From positions 620,001-684,000 of the forward strand of contig NZ_CP095413.1 of the NCBI RefSeq assembly GCF_023016285.1: DNA of 64,000 nt, read 5' to 3'. The DNA comes from Muricauda sp. SCSIO 64092. GTDB taxonomy: Bacteria; Bacteroidota; Bacteroidia; Flavobacteriales; Flavobacteriaceae. The translations under genes and the position numbers were made by a program. Below, piece after piece: positions 26,368 to 34,298 of the stretch. Within the stretch, counting starts at the first letter, position 1. Every line of letters begins with the position of its first letter. The notes beneath the pieces were generated by a model. That model was given only the letters and a program-made list of their open reading frames with translations, did not search any database and had not been told where the DNA came from.

Positions 26368-27532
26368 CGAAAAAGGTTATTACGGAGAATTTGGAGGGGC
26401 ATTCATTCCAGAGATGTTATACCCCAATTGTGAGGAACTTCGCCAAAATTACATCCGGATCATGTCGGAACCTTCCTTCCAGGAGGAGTTTCATCAACTG
26501 TTAAAAGACTATGTAGGCAGACCCACTCCCTTGTATTTTGCAGAGCGTTTATCGGAAAAGTATCAAACCAAAATATATCTAAAACGGGAAGACCTTTGCC
26601 ACACAGGGGCGCACAAGGTCAATAACACCATAGGGCAAATTTTGATGGCCAAAAAATTGGGCAAAAACCGAATCATAGCGGAAACCGGTGCAGGTCAACA
26701 TGGGGTTGCCACAGCAACGGTTTGTGCTTTAATGGGTATTGAGTGCGTCGTGTACATGGGTGAAATTGATATTGAAAGACAAGCACCCAATGTAGCCCGC
26801 ATGAAGATGTTGGGTGCAGAGGTCCGTGCGGCCAAATCTGGCAGTAGAACGTTAAAGGACGCTACCAATGAAGCCATACGTGATTGGATCAACAACCCTG
26901 TAAATACCCATTACATTATAGGCTCGGTTGTAGGACCACATCCTTATCCGGATATGGTAGCGCGTTTTCAATCCGTAATTTCTGAAGAAATCAAATGGCA
27001 GTTACGGGAAAAGGAAGGGAGGGAAAATCCCAATTATGTGGTGGCCTGTGTGGGAGGTGGTAGCAATGCCGCTGGTGCCTATTATCATTATTTGGACACC
27101 CCGGAGGTCGGTATCATTGCAGTTGAGGCAGCTGGAAAAGGAGTTAATTCCGGGGAGAGTGCTGCAACATCGGCCTTGGGAAAAGTAGGTATCATCCATG
27201 GTAGCAAAACCCTGTTGATGCAAACCGAAGATGGTCAAATTACCGAACCGTATTCCATTTCCGCGGGACTGGACTACCCTGGAGTAGGACCCATGCACGC
27301 ACATTTGTATAAAAGTGGTCGTGGGGAATTCATTTCAATCACTGATGATGAGGCTATGACCGCCGGCCTGGAAATGGCACAATTGGAAGGCATTATTCCC
27401 GCCATAGAAACCAGCCATGCCTTCGCTATTTTCGATTATAAAGAATTCAAGAAGGATGATGTTATCGTAATCAATCTTTCCGGGAGGGGAGATAAGGATC
27501 TTCAAACGTACATTGACTACTTTAAATTGTAA
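26351..27532 (+). CDS. trpB: Tryptophan synthase beta chain
   Basis: 393 residues, PLP enzyme joining indole and serine. Lys89 in HTGAHKVNN binds PLP; the phosphate loop GGGSNAAG is in [16 protein letters not shown], and [15 protein letters not shown] and [10 protein letters not shown] are present. It is the standard TrpB1 type that pairs with TrpA. It starts inside trpF. Unusually, trpA does not follow directly: 613 bases with a GIY-YIG element and a small ORF intervene. Confidence 0.98.
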   Translation: MSYHANEKGYYGEFGGAFIPEMLYPNCEELRQNYIRIMSEPSFQEEFHQLLKDYVGRPTPLYFAERLSEKYQTKIYLKREDLCHTGAHKVNNTIGQILMAKKLGKNRIIAETGAGQHGVATATVCALMGIECVVYMGEIDIERQAPNVARMKMLGAEVRAAKSGSRTLKDATNEAIRDWINNPVNTHYIIGSVVGPHPYPDMVARFQSVISEEIKWQLREKEGRENPNYVVACVGGGSNAAGAYYHYLDTPEVGIIAVEAAGKGVNSGESAATSALGKVGIIHGSKTLLMQTEDGQITEPYSISAGLDYPGVGPMHAHLYKSGRGEFISITDDEAMTAGLEMAQLEGIIPAIETSHAFAIFDYKEFKKDDVIVINLSGRGDKDLQTYIDYFKL

Positions 27533-27536
27533 TTCC

Positions 27537-27898
27537 TGTCATTCCTGCAAAAGCAGGAATCCAGTTCATGATAAAAAATGTCCATCAATATTATATCTAT
27601 ATCCTTACCAATCATAAAAACGGTACACTTTACATTGGAATGTCAAATGATTTGGAAAGAAGAGTCTTCGAACACAAAAACAAGTTAATTGAAGGATTTA
27701 CAAAAAAATATGGATTGAATCGGTTAGTATATTTTGAGGTTTATCAATATGTAAATGATGCCATCTTGAGGGAGAAACGGATTAAAAAGTGGAAAAGACA
27801 GTGGAAAATTGAGTTAATTGAAGAAGAAAATCCTGAATGGGATGATTTAGCACAAGATTGGTGTGACTAATGGATTCCGCATCAAGTGCGGAATGACA
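27537..27898 (+). mobile_element. Palindromic element carrying a GIY-YIG nuclease gene
   Basis: The ends TGTCATTCC (27537-27545) and GGAATGACA (27890-27898) are inverted repeats. The left end forms hairpin A, ATTCCTGC/GCAGGAAT (27541-27560), and the right end forms hairpin B, ATTCCGC/GCGGAAT (27874-27894). The nuclease gene fills the space between A and B, exactly where the solo element at 23533 has a short A-rich spacer. It begins five bases after the trpB stop. This looks like a complete copy of a small selfish element, with the 63-bp copy as its gene-less form. Confidence 0.75.
27568..27870 (+). CDS. Small GIY-YIG nuclease (URI-domain protein)
   Basis: 100 residues, a single GIY-YIG domain. 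The catalytic elements are visible: tyrosines in YYIYILTN (8-15) and TLYIGMSND (20-28), the arginines in LERRVFEH, and the glutamate in AILREKRIKKWKR. There is no DNA-binding extension as in homing endonucleases. It may nick at the flanking hairpins and drive element copying, but this is inference. It is in the same direction as the trp genes, so it is read through by the operon transcript. Confidence 0.9.
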   Translation: MIKNVHQYYIYILTNHKNGTLYIGMSNDLERRVFEHKNKLIEGFTKKYGLNRLVYFEVYQYVNDAILREKRIKKWKRQWKIELIEEENPEWDDLAQDWCD

Positions 27899-27934
27899 AG
27901 AATAGTTCATTGGATATTCAATAATTAATAAGAA

Positions 27935-28105
27935 ATGACCACTCAAGACATTTTGACTGCAATTGGCTTAATAGGAATTGGTGGCTTATTAAAAAGCTTA
28001 ATCGATTACCTAATATCTAGCAAAAAACAAAAATTCGAAAGTAAACAATCCTATAATCAATTAATTTTTGTGATAAGGAGAAATTTTATAGGATATAAAG
28101 ACTAA
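27935..28105 (+). CDS. Small hypothetical protein, possible gene fragment
   Basis: 56 codons from ATG 27935 to TAA 28105. The N-terminal half is hydrophobic (ILTAIGLIGIGGLLKSLIDYLI) and the rest is Lys/Gln/Ser rich. I recall similar N termini in longer small membrane proteins of Bacteroidota, so it may be the broken start of one. It lies between the GIY-YIG element and trpA, with more AT-rich composition than its neighbours. No function can be given. Confidence 0.4.
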   Translation: MTTQDILTAIGLIGIGGLLKSLIDYLISSKKQKFESKQSYNQLIFVIRRNFIGYKD

Positions 28106-28145
28106 AATTAGAGCAAAGGATTTCATCTTAGAAAAAAAATAACAA

Positions 28146-28907
28146 ATGAACAGAATAAAAGCCAAGCTCCAGGAGAACAAAAAACTCCTCTCCATTTACT
28201 TCACCGCGGGATATCCAAAATTGGATGATACCCTTCCAATAATTCAGGAATTGGAGAGGGCCGGAGTGGATATGATAGAAATAGGCCTTCCTTTTAGCGA
28301 TCCGTTGGCAGATGGGCCTACCATTCAGAAAAGTTCCACAGCTGCACTGGGAAATGGTATGCACACCGAACTGCTATTTGAACAATTAAAGGACATACGG
28401 AAATCCGTTTCCATTCCCTTGATCGTTATGGGCTATTTTAATCCAATGCTACAGTACGGGGTCGAGGCTTTTTGTCGAAGATGCTTTGAAATTGGGATCG
28501 ATGGTATTATTATGCCCGATCTTCCCCTGGATGTCTATAAAGAAGCCTACGAAGCCATTTACAAAAAATACAATCTTATCAACGTCTTTTTGATTACCCC
28601 ACAGACCAGCGAAGACCGCATTCGTGCAATCGACAATGCCTCGGACGGTTTTATTTATATGGTCAGTTCGGCAAGCACCACCGGTGCCAAGGATGGCTTT
28701 GGTGAGGAACAGCGGGAATACTTCCAACGGATTGCCAAACTTAATCTCAACAATCCCCAGATAGTGGGGTTTGGCATTAGTAATGCGAATACCTTTGAGG
28801 CGGCCACGGCGAAAGCCAAAGGGGCCATTATTGGGTCTGCATTTATTAAGCATTTAACCGAAAATGGGATTGAAAAGATTGGGGATTTCATCAAAACAAT
28901 CCGATAA
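28146..28907 (+). CDS. trpA: Tryptophan synthase alpha chain
   Basis: 253 residues, TIM barrel that cleaves indole-glycerol phosphate to indole. Catalytic Glu45 in MIEIGLPFSDP and Asp56 in LADGPTIQ correspond to E. coli Glu49 and Asp60; the phosphate loops (SSASTTGAKDGF, GFGISNANTF) are present. It is separated from trpB by the mobile element and a small ORF, so its expression depends on read-through across those hairpins or on an unseen internal promoter. Last gene of the trp operon. Confidence 0.97.
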   Translation: MNRIKAKLQENKKLLSIYFTAGYPKLDDTLPIIQELERAGVDMIEIGLPFSDPLADGPTIQKSSTAALGNGMHTELLFEQLKDIRKSVSIPLIVMGYFNPMLQYGVEAFCRRCFEIGIDGIIMPDLPLDVYKEAYEAIYKKYNLINVFLITPQTSEDRIRAIDNASDGFIYMVSSASTTGAKDGFGEEQREYFQRIAKLNLNNPQIVGFGISNANTFEAATAKAKGAIIGSAFIKHLTENGIEKIGDFIKTIR

Positions 28908-28926
28908 GGGGCAAATTCAATTTCGT

Positions 28927-29001
28927 TTAATAGCCCGGGTTTTGGACAACATTTGGGTTTAAGTTAATCTCATCGGCCGGTATTGGCCAGTAAAACGTCA
29001 A
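28927..29001 (-). pseudogene. SusD/RagB C-terminal scar
   Basis: In a frame different from the overlapping lipoprotein gene, the minus strand reads LTFYWPIPADEINLNPN then VVQNPGY and a stop. This is the canonical end of SusD/RagB outer-membrane glycan-binding proteins. Only about 24 codons remain, with no SusC or other polysaccharide locus gene nearby. It is the remnant of a deleted susD gene joined to the end of another reading frame. Confidence 0.8.
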
Positions 29002-29425
29002 TATCCGGGTCGGTTTCTTGGATGGTTTGAACAGGATCTATAACCTCGACCTCCAATGTTTCCGTATCATTTTCCTCAGAAAGGGTTACACTGAATTCGT
29101 AAATCAAACCTTCCACGAAAGAATTGGAATCCATGGACAATTCAACGGTAACTTGATAAGTACCCAGTTCCAAATCATTGAACCTAACTGTCCCTTGATC
29201 ATCGGTAACGAGCGTGCTATTTCCAGGGATAAGGGTTACACTTGCATTTGGTTCCGGAGTTCCATCGGATGTGCTTACCACAACTATTAACGTTCCCGTA
29301 ATGCTATCTTGAGCTTCATTATCGGAGCCACAACCAGAAACCATTATCGAAACAATTAGCACAAAAAATAGTATGGGGTTGCTTTTTGCACATCTTGACC
29401 GTAATACATCAAATCGATTCATCAT
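28970..29425 (-). CDS. Lipoprotein with a carboxypeptidase-regulatory-like domain, probably truncated
   Basis: 151 residues. Long signal ending in VSGC (Cys32), then one Ig-like carboxypeptidase regulatory domain (about 43-115: LIVVVSTSDGTPEPNASVTLI and FNDLELGTYQVTVEL). The frame ends with DVLLANTGR just where a SusD tail begins in another frame. So the original gene probably continued, perhaps as a SusD-like protein with an N-terminal Ig-like domain, and suffered an internal deletion plus frame change. It may still give a small surface lipoprotein. It is convergent with trpA. Confidence 0.65.
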   Translation of the reverse strand: MMNRFDVLRSRCAKSNPILFFVLIVSIMVSGCGSDNEAQDSITGTLIVVVSTSDGTPEPNASVTLIPGNSTLVTDDQGTVRFNDLELGTYQVTVELSMDSNSFVEGLIYEFSVTLSEENDTETLEVEVIDPVQTIQETDPDIDVLLANTGR

Positions 29426-29536
29426 TCAAAAATACTTTGGCAGTTTAATGTTCATATGAAACAAAAATGGGTAAATCCCATTGCACCATTGACTGCCGTA
29501 CTCTGGAACAACGGTTACCCCCATGTTTTCATCTTC

Positions 29537-29560
29537 TTATAGCTCTTAAGTAAGCTATAA
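29537..29560. terminator. Inverted repeat downstream of the histidine kinase gene
   Basis: Perfect 8-bp arms TTATAGCT (29537-29544) and AGCTATAA (29553-29560) with an 8-base loop, 35 bases beyond the kinase stop on the minus strand. No T-tract follows, so it is a weak terminator or a 3'-end stabiliser. The rest of 29426-29594 shows nothing recognisable. Confidence 0.35.
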
Positions 29561-29594
29561 ATTTCGATGGCAACAAGATTAATCAAAAAAATGA

Positions 29595-30911
29595 TTACTG
29601 AACAACACTTAAACCGTGATTTATAGGTATGGACTTAAAAATTTGAATTTCCGCCAATACGCCTGTCTTACTTTTGGACAATTTTAGACGGGCATTATTG
29701 TTCTTGAGCATCCGCTTACAGATAAAAAGCCCTTTTCCAGATCCCTTCTCCTTTTTAGTACCAAGGGAACTGGTCACCATTTGGCCAGTATTGATTTTGG
29801 AAAGCTTTTCTTCATCTACTGCTTCGGCACTATTATGAACCCTTAAGCTAAAATGGTTCTCATCCTCCATATTATCGACCAGAATCCGTTGGTTTTGTGG
29901 TGAGAACTTAATGGCATTGGTAATCAAATTTCGGATTGCCGTTTGAAAGACCTCCTTGGAATAAAACAGATTGAAATCGGTATCCACAGCATTGACCAGA
30001 CTTAATTCCTTTTCATTCAGGTTTTGTGAATACTGACTGCGTATCTCTTCGATCAGCTCATGGAGGTTAATATCCATATAGGACTTTAAGGTTTCGTCAT
30101 TTTGCATGGACCAGTTCAATAAATTGTCCAACATGCCGTAGGTCTTGTCTACGGATTGTTGCAATAAGTCCAAATAACTGTTCCTATCGGTTTTTGAATT
30201 TGAATTTCTAATAATGGTGGTCAGCATCGAAATTTGATGTATCGGTGTCCTAAGGTCATGGGCAATTATTTTCATAATGTCCTTCCGGAATGAGGTAAGC
30301 TCCAATAATTCCTCATTTTGAAGACTGACCAATTGATGCTGTCCCTGCAGCTCGTTCTGCAACCGTATGACCTTGCTGAAGACAAAGAAGCTGACCGCGG
30401 CAACGGATGAAATCATAATGAACGCAAGGATGTATTTCCCAATGGACAGATCAGGATATAACATGGCACAGGCTATGATGAATATGGTATTATAACCAAT
30501 AACCACAAATTGGTGCCATGGTTTTTCAAAAACCGCCAATAAAAGGCCCATCACAAAAACAATCATCTCCACCCTCGAAAAATAGGCCTCAAAGTTCAGA
30601 TTTACGTCCGCAACCCGAAAAGGTAAATATATCGTGGACGAGAGGATATTGATATAGACCATAATAATGAACAGCAAACTGGTGGTCATCCCCTTTAATT
30701 TCCATATGACGGACGAAATCAGAATAATTGAAAACACCACTAAATGCTTTACTGCATATCTGTTAAATCCCCCCAGTTGGTATTCCGTGAAGAAATTGGT
30801 GGCCAATCCGGCCAACACCAAAATAATGAGTACATGAAAAATTATGCTCGAGCGATTAATTGCAACAAGCACTTTTTTATCTTTAGCAGATGAATCAAGA
30901 GTCGTATTCAA
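29595..30911 (-). CDS. Membrane sensor histidine kinase
   Basis: 438 residues. About six membrane helices in the first 190 residues (7TM/MASE-like, no periplasmic domain), a short coiled coil (LQNELQGQHQLVSLQNEELLEL), then HisKA with IAHDLRTPIHQISM and a HATPase domain with NLITNAIKFSPQN and a GSGKGLFICKRML G-box. The Gly-rich boxes are partly degenerate (no clear D-x-G-x-G), but the nucleotide fold is recognisable. No response regulator is adjacent; the nearest stand-alone receiver is at 32628. Signal unknown. Confidence 0.88.
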   Translation of the reverse strand: MNTTLDSSAKDKKVLVAINRSSIIFHVLIILVLAGLATNFFTEYQLGGFNRYAVKHLVVFSIILISSVIWKLKGMTTSLLFIIMVYINILSSTIYLPFRVADVNLNFEAYFSRVEMIVFVMGLLLAVFEKPWHQFVVIGYNTIFIIACAMLYPDLSIGKYILAFIMISSVAAVSFFVFSKVIRLQNELQGQHQLVSLQNEELLELTSFRKDIMKIIAHDLRTPIHQISMLTTIIRNSNSKTDRNSYLDLLQQSVDKTYGMLDNLLNWSMQNDETLKSYMDINLHELIEEIRSQYSQNLNEKELSLVNAVDTDFNLFYSKEVFQTAIRNLITNAIKFSPQNQRILVDNMEDENHFSLRVHNSAEAVDEEKLSKINTGQMVTSSLGTKKEKGSGKGLFICKRMLKNNNARLKLSKSKTGVLAEIQIFKSIPINHGLSVVQ

Positions 30912-30978
30912 AATGAATGAATTCTTGGTCTATGAACGACAATTGGTGTATTTTCTTACTTTTTTGATTGAAATTTAG

Positions 30979-32484
30979 ATGAAACGCAGCTTTTTTTTTG
31001 TTTGCTCCCTGGTGTTGACATTTGGCTTTGGCCAAGAATTGGACAGTACCGCTTTAAAGTCACAGGTAGCCGAGGCGATCAGGGATTTAAGGGATTTTAT
31101 TGCCATACCCAATGACGCCCTAAATCCCAGTGATATTGACGATAATATCTTTTGGCTCAAAAAGCAATTTGAAAAACGGGGATTCAATACCGCAGTATTG
31201 GATACCGACAACCTGCCCCTATTTTTTGCGGCCCTTCCCATGGACGATACCAAACCTTCGGTATTGATCTATATGCATTTTGATGGGCAATCCGTGGATG
31301 CCTCTAAATGGAATCAGCCCGATCCCTATAAAGTGGTCCTTAAAAAACCTGATGGTGATACTTTTGAGAAGATGAAATTTGAGGAACTGGGGGAGGACAT
31401 CAATTACGATTGGCGGCTTTTTGGCCGCTCCACTTCAGATGACAAGGGTCCCATTGTGATGTTGTTACATGCCCTGGACCTCCTAAAAAAAGAGGAAACG
31501 GAGCTTCCCTTTAACGTCAAGGTGATTCTGGATGGGGAAGAGGAAAAAGGCAGTAAACCGTTGCCCAATGCCGTAAAGCAGTACAGAGAGCTATTGCAAG
31601 CCGATTTTTTATTGATCCACGACGGACCAATGCACGCTTCGGGAAAACCCACTATCATTTATGGCTGCCGGGGGATTACCACGCTTACATTGACAACCCA
31701 TGGCCCTTTCAAACCCCAACATAGTGGACATTATGGAAATTATGCCCCAAACCCGGGGTTTCAATTGGCCCAACTTCTGGCCACTATGAAAAATGCTGAA
31801 GGCCGTGTGACCATACCTGGGTATTATGAGGGTATTTCATTAAATGAAGAAACCCAGACCATTCTCAAAAGCGTGCCCGATGATGCTGTGGCCATTTCAG
31901 AGCAACTACAGTTTAAAACCCATGAAAAAGTAGGGAGTTTTTACCAAGAGGCCTTGCAATATCCAAGCCTGAACATAAGAGGTCTCGGCTCCGGATGGAT
32001 CGGTGAAAAGGTCAGGACCATCGTTCCCGAAAGCGCCACGGCGGAGCTGGACCTGCGGCTGGTACCGGAATCGGATGGCAATCGGTTAAAACGTCTGGTC
32101 AAAGACCATATTAAAAAACAGGGATTTCATGTTTTGGACCATGTGCCCAACAAAGAGGAACGCCTGGCCCATGAGAAAATAGTCACGGTTACCGAAGGCG
32201 GTGTTACCGATGCCTTTAGAACCAGTTTTGACAATGCCTATGGGAAGTTTTTGATAAACACCTTACGTAGCACTTTTGGCGAAGAAGTCGTACAGATTCG
32301 GATTATGGGAGGTACGGTACCCATCGCCCCTTTTATCAACGAGTTGAAAATACCGGCTTTTATAATACCAATGGTCAATCCCGATAATAACCAACATAGC
32401 CCAAACGAAAATTTAAAAATTGGACAATTGGCTTATGGCATAAGGGCATTCCATTCCCTATTAAGTCATAGACCGGATAAATAA
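30979..32484 (+). CDS. Exported M20 family metallopeptidase (dipeptidase-like)
   Basis: 501 residues with an N-terminal signal peptide (FFFVCSLVLTFGFG). M20 di-zinc signatures: YMHFDGQSVDASKW (first His), FGRSTSDDKGPIVMLLHAL (bridging Asp) and ILDGEEEKGSKPL (catalytic Glu pair). A lid/dimerisation domain (about 215-380) and NQHSPNENLKIG near the end (last His) follow. It probably trims peptides in the periplasm or outside the cell. Divergent from the histidine kinase, 67 bases apart. Confidence 0.92.
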   Translation: MKRSFFFVCSLVLTFGFGQELDSTALKSQVAEAIRDLRDFIAIPNDALNPSDIDDNIFWLKKQFEKRGFNTAVLDTDNLPLFFAALPMDDTKPSVLIYMHFDGQSVDASKWNQPDPYKVVLKKPDGDTFEKMKFEELGEDINYDWRLFGRSTSDDKGPIVMLLHALDLLKKEETELPFNVKVILDGEEEKGSKPLPNAVKQYRELLQADFLLIHDGPMHASGKPTIIYGCRGITTLTLTTHGPFKPQHSGHYGNYAPNPGFQLAQLLATMKNAEGRVTIPGYYEGISLNEETQTILKSVPDDAVAISEQLQFKTHEKVGSFYQEALQYPSLNIRGLGSGWIGEKVRTIVPESATAELDLRLVPESDGNRLKRLVKDHIKKQGFHVLDHVPNKEERLAHEKIVTVTEGGVTDAFRTSFDNAYGKFLINTLRSTFGEEVVQIRIMGGTVPIAPFINELKIPAFIIPMVNPDNNQHSPNENLKIGQLAYGIRAFHSLLSHRPDK

Positions 32485-32627
32485 TCCCATTTATCGATAC
32501 CTAAGATTCCGTAATATGGTCCAAATCCCGGAAATACGTATTTTTATCGAATATTTGTAGGATTTAACCTATATATTTAGATGTGGGAGCTGATGAAAGT
32601 AGCTTTAAACTACCCAAATTTAATCCC

Positions 32628-33017
32628 ATGAACTATAAAACGGTTATCATAGATGACTCTTCAGTACATCGCCTAGCTATTTCATTCCTAGTACAAAATC
32701 ATCCAAAATTGCAATTGATAGGAGCATATTCCGACCCTTATGAAGGTATTAAAGCAATCTACGAGCACAATGTGGATATTGTTTTTATGGACATTCTTTT
32801 GGACAATCTAAATGCTTTTGAATTATTGGATCAGATTCAAATACCTGCAGCCATTGTCCTGAATTCCTCCTGGGAAAAGTTTTCGTCCAGGGCCCGGCAA
32901 TATGGCATCCAATATTTTTTGACAAAACCAATGCAAAAAAGCGCTTTTGAAACGGCAGTTAAAGGAGTCTTACAATCCTTGGAAAGCGACAAAGTAAAAA
33001 AGCACGCTACTTCTTAA
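32628..33017 (+). CDS. Stand-alone response-regulator receiver protein
   Basis: 129 residues from the ATG at 32628 (MNYKTVIIDDSSVHRL); a GTG 15 codons upstream is in frame but adds no conserved sequence. A receiver domain only, with the acidic pair IIDD, phospho-acceptor Asp in VFMDILLDN, Ser in VLNSSWE and Lys in FLTKPM. No DNA-binding output, so it may act by protein contact or as a phosphate sink. The receiver is most like those of LytTR regulators. Partner kinase not evident. Confidence 0.88.
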   Translation: MNYKTVIIDDSSVHRLAISFLVQNHPKLQLIGAYSDPYEGIKAIYEHNVDIVFMDILLDNLNAFELLDQIQIPAAIVLNSSWEKFSSRARQYGIQYFLTKPMQKSAFETAVKGVLQSLESDKVKKHATS

Positions 33018-33063
33018 GCCAACCCATAAAAAAGTGGTGCAAAAGGCCAGCATTAAGATGAAA

Positions 33064-34239
33064 TCATGGCTTGTTCCCATAATTCCATCGCATGCCGAAC
33101 AATACCCTTGTCAGTATGGTTTTTCTAATGATGAAATGGTACAACGACCAAATAGCTGTTAAACACACCAGCACTAGAAGCAGCAATTTTGGTAAAATGC
33201 CCATATCCCATTCCAATATGTAGTATCCCGAGGCCACAATAACCGCCTGATGCGTGATGTAAAAGGGATATACCGCTGTATTGAGATAACTTAAGTTCTT
33301 GTTCGAAAAATTGAGGTATTTCATAGCGTAGCCAATGGCAGCAAGGATAATGGTCCAAATATGCAGATCATTTAAAAGGCCATAAACATAAAGGTCCATA
33401 TCCTGCTCCTTTGGTTTATTGAGTTCCCAGTTCCAGTAGTACCTTGCGAAAAGTACGATTGCCATGGTAAGGGCGACCACTAGGAACATCCTTCGATACT
33501 TCAAACAGGTATCCCAGAAATTCTGAATGGCCCCAAGAAAAAACCCCAACACGTAAAATGTAATCGAAGAAATAAAAACATACCAGTCGTTGATAAGACT
33601 TCCCTGTTCGGGCCAGTCGATATACAACCAAAAAATATACAGCACAAAGGGGGTTGCCAAAACAAGATGGGCGATGGGATTTCCAAAAATTGGACCGATC
33701 ATTTTCCTGAACCTGTTGAACCATTTAATTTTTGCCATGGAGAAAATTGGTAGCAATAAAATGGTAAAAACAAACAAATAGGCCACAAACCACATATGGC
33801 TCCATGTAAACGAACCATCGGGATAGGGAACTATTTCATAGACCGAAGGGTAGAATTCCATATAACCGGACGTTATCCGGCCCTTTTGCAACCATTCAAA
33901 ATATACTTGAATGGGAGTAATGAAAAAAATGGCAAAAACGAGTGGAACAAGCAATCGTACAAAACGCTCGCCCATAAACTTGGGGATGCTCCGTTTGCGC
34001 AATGAGAACCGCACCCCTACCCCAGATATAAAAAAGAGCATGGGCAATCGCCACTGATGTACCCACCTAATGATCCGTGTTATCCAAGGGGAAGTTTCCG
34101 TATTGTTGATTTCCCAGGTATAGTGCTCCACAAAAGGTACCGCACAATGAAATAGAATTAAGGTCATAAAGGCCAGGACACGCAGCCAATCGATATAATG
34201 TAGTCGTTCCGGTTTCAAGATGCCAAAAGGTTGGTTCAA
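33064..34239 (-). CDS. Acyltransferase 3 family membrane protein
   Basis: 391 residues, about ten membrane helices. Acyltransferase 3 features include RLHYIDWLRVLAFMTLILFHC (the catalytic-type His near residue 30) and the loop QWRLPMLFFISGVGVRFSLRKRS with FMGERFVRLLVP. Family members acetylate or succinylate surface glycans or glucans (OafA, OpgC). No glycan cluster flanks it, so the acceptor is unknown. Convergent with the receiver gene. Confidence 0.85.
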   Translation of the reverse strand: MNQPFGILKPERLHYIDWLRVLAFMTLILFHCAVPFVEHYTWEINNTETSPWITRIIRWVHQWRLPMLFFISGVGVRFSLRKRSIPKFMGERFVRLLVPLVFAIFFITPIQVYFEWLQKGRITSGYMEFYPSVYEIVPYPDGSFTWSHMWFVAYLFVFTILLLPIFSMAKIKWFNRFRKMIGPIFGNPIAHLVLATPFVLYIFWLYIDWPEQGSLINDWYVFISSITFYVLGFFLGAIQNFWDTCLKYRRMFLVVALTMAIVLFARYYWNWELNKPKEQDMDLYVYGLLNDLHIWTIILAAIGYAMKYLNFSNKNLSYLNTAVYPFYITHQAVIVASGYYILEWDMGILPKLLLLVLVCLTAIWSLYHFIIRKTILTRVLFGMRWNYGNKP

Positions 34240-34298
34240 TACTAAAGACGCATTGCGCCACCCAAGCGTTGCCTTATCCTATAAAATTTACGCTTTTG

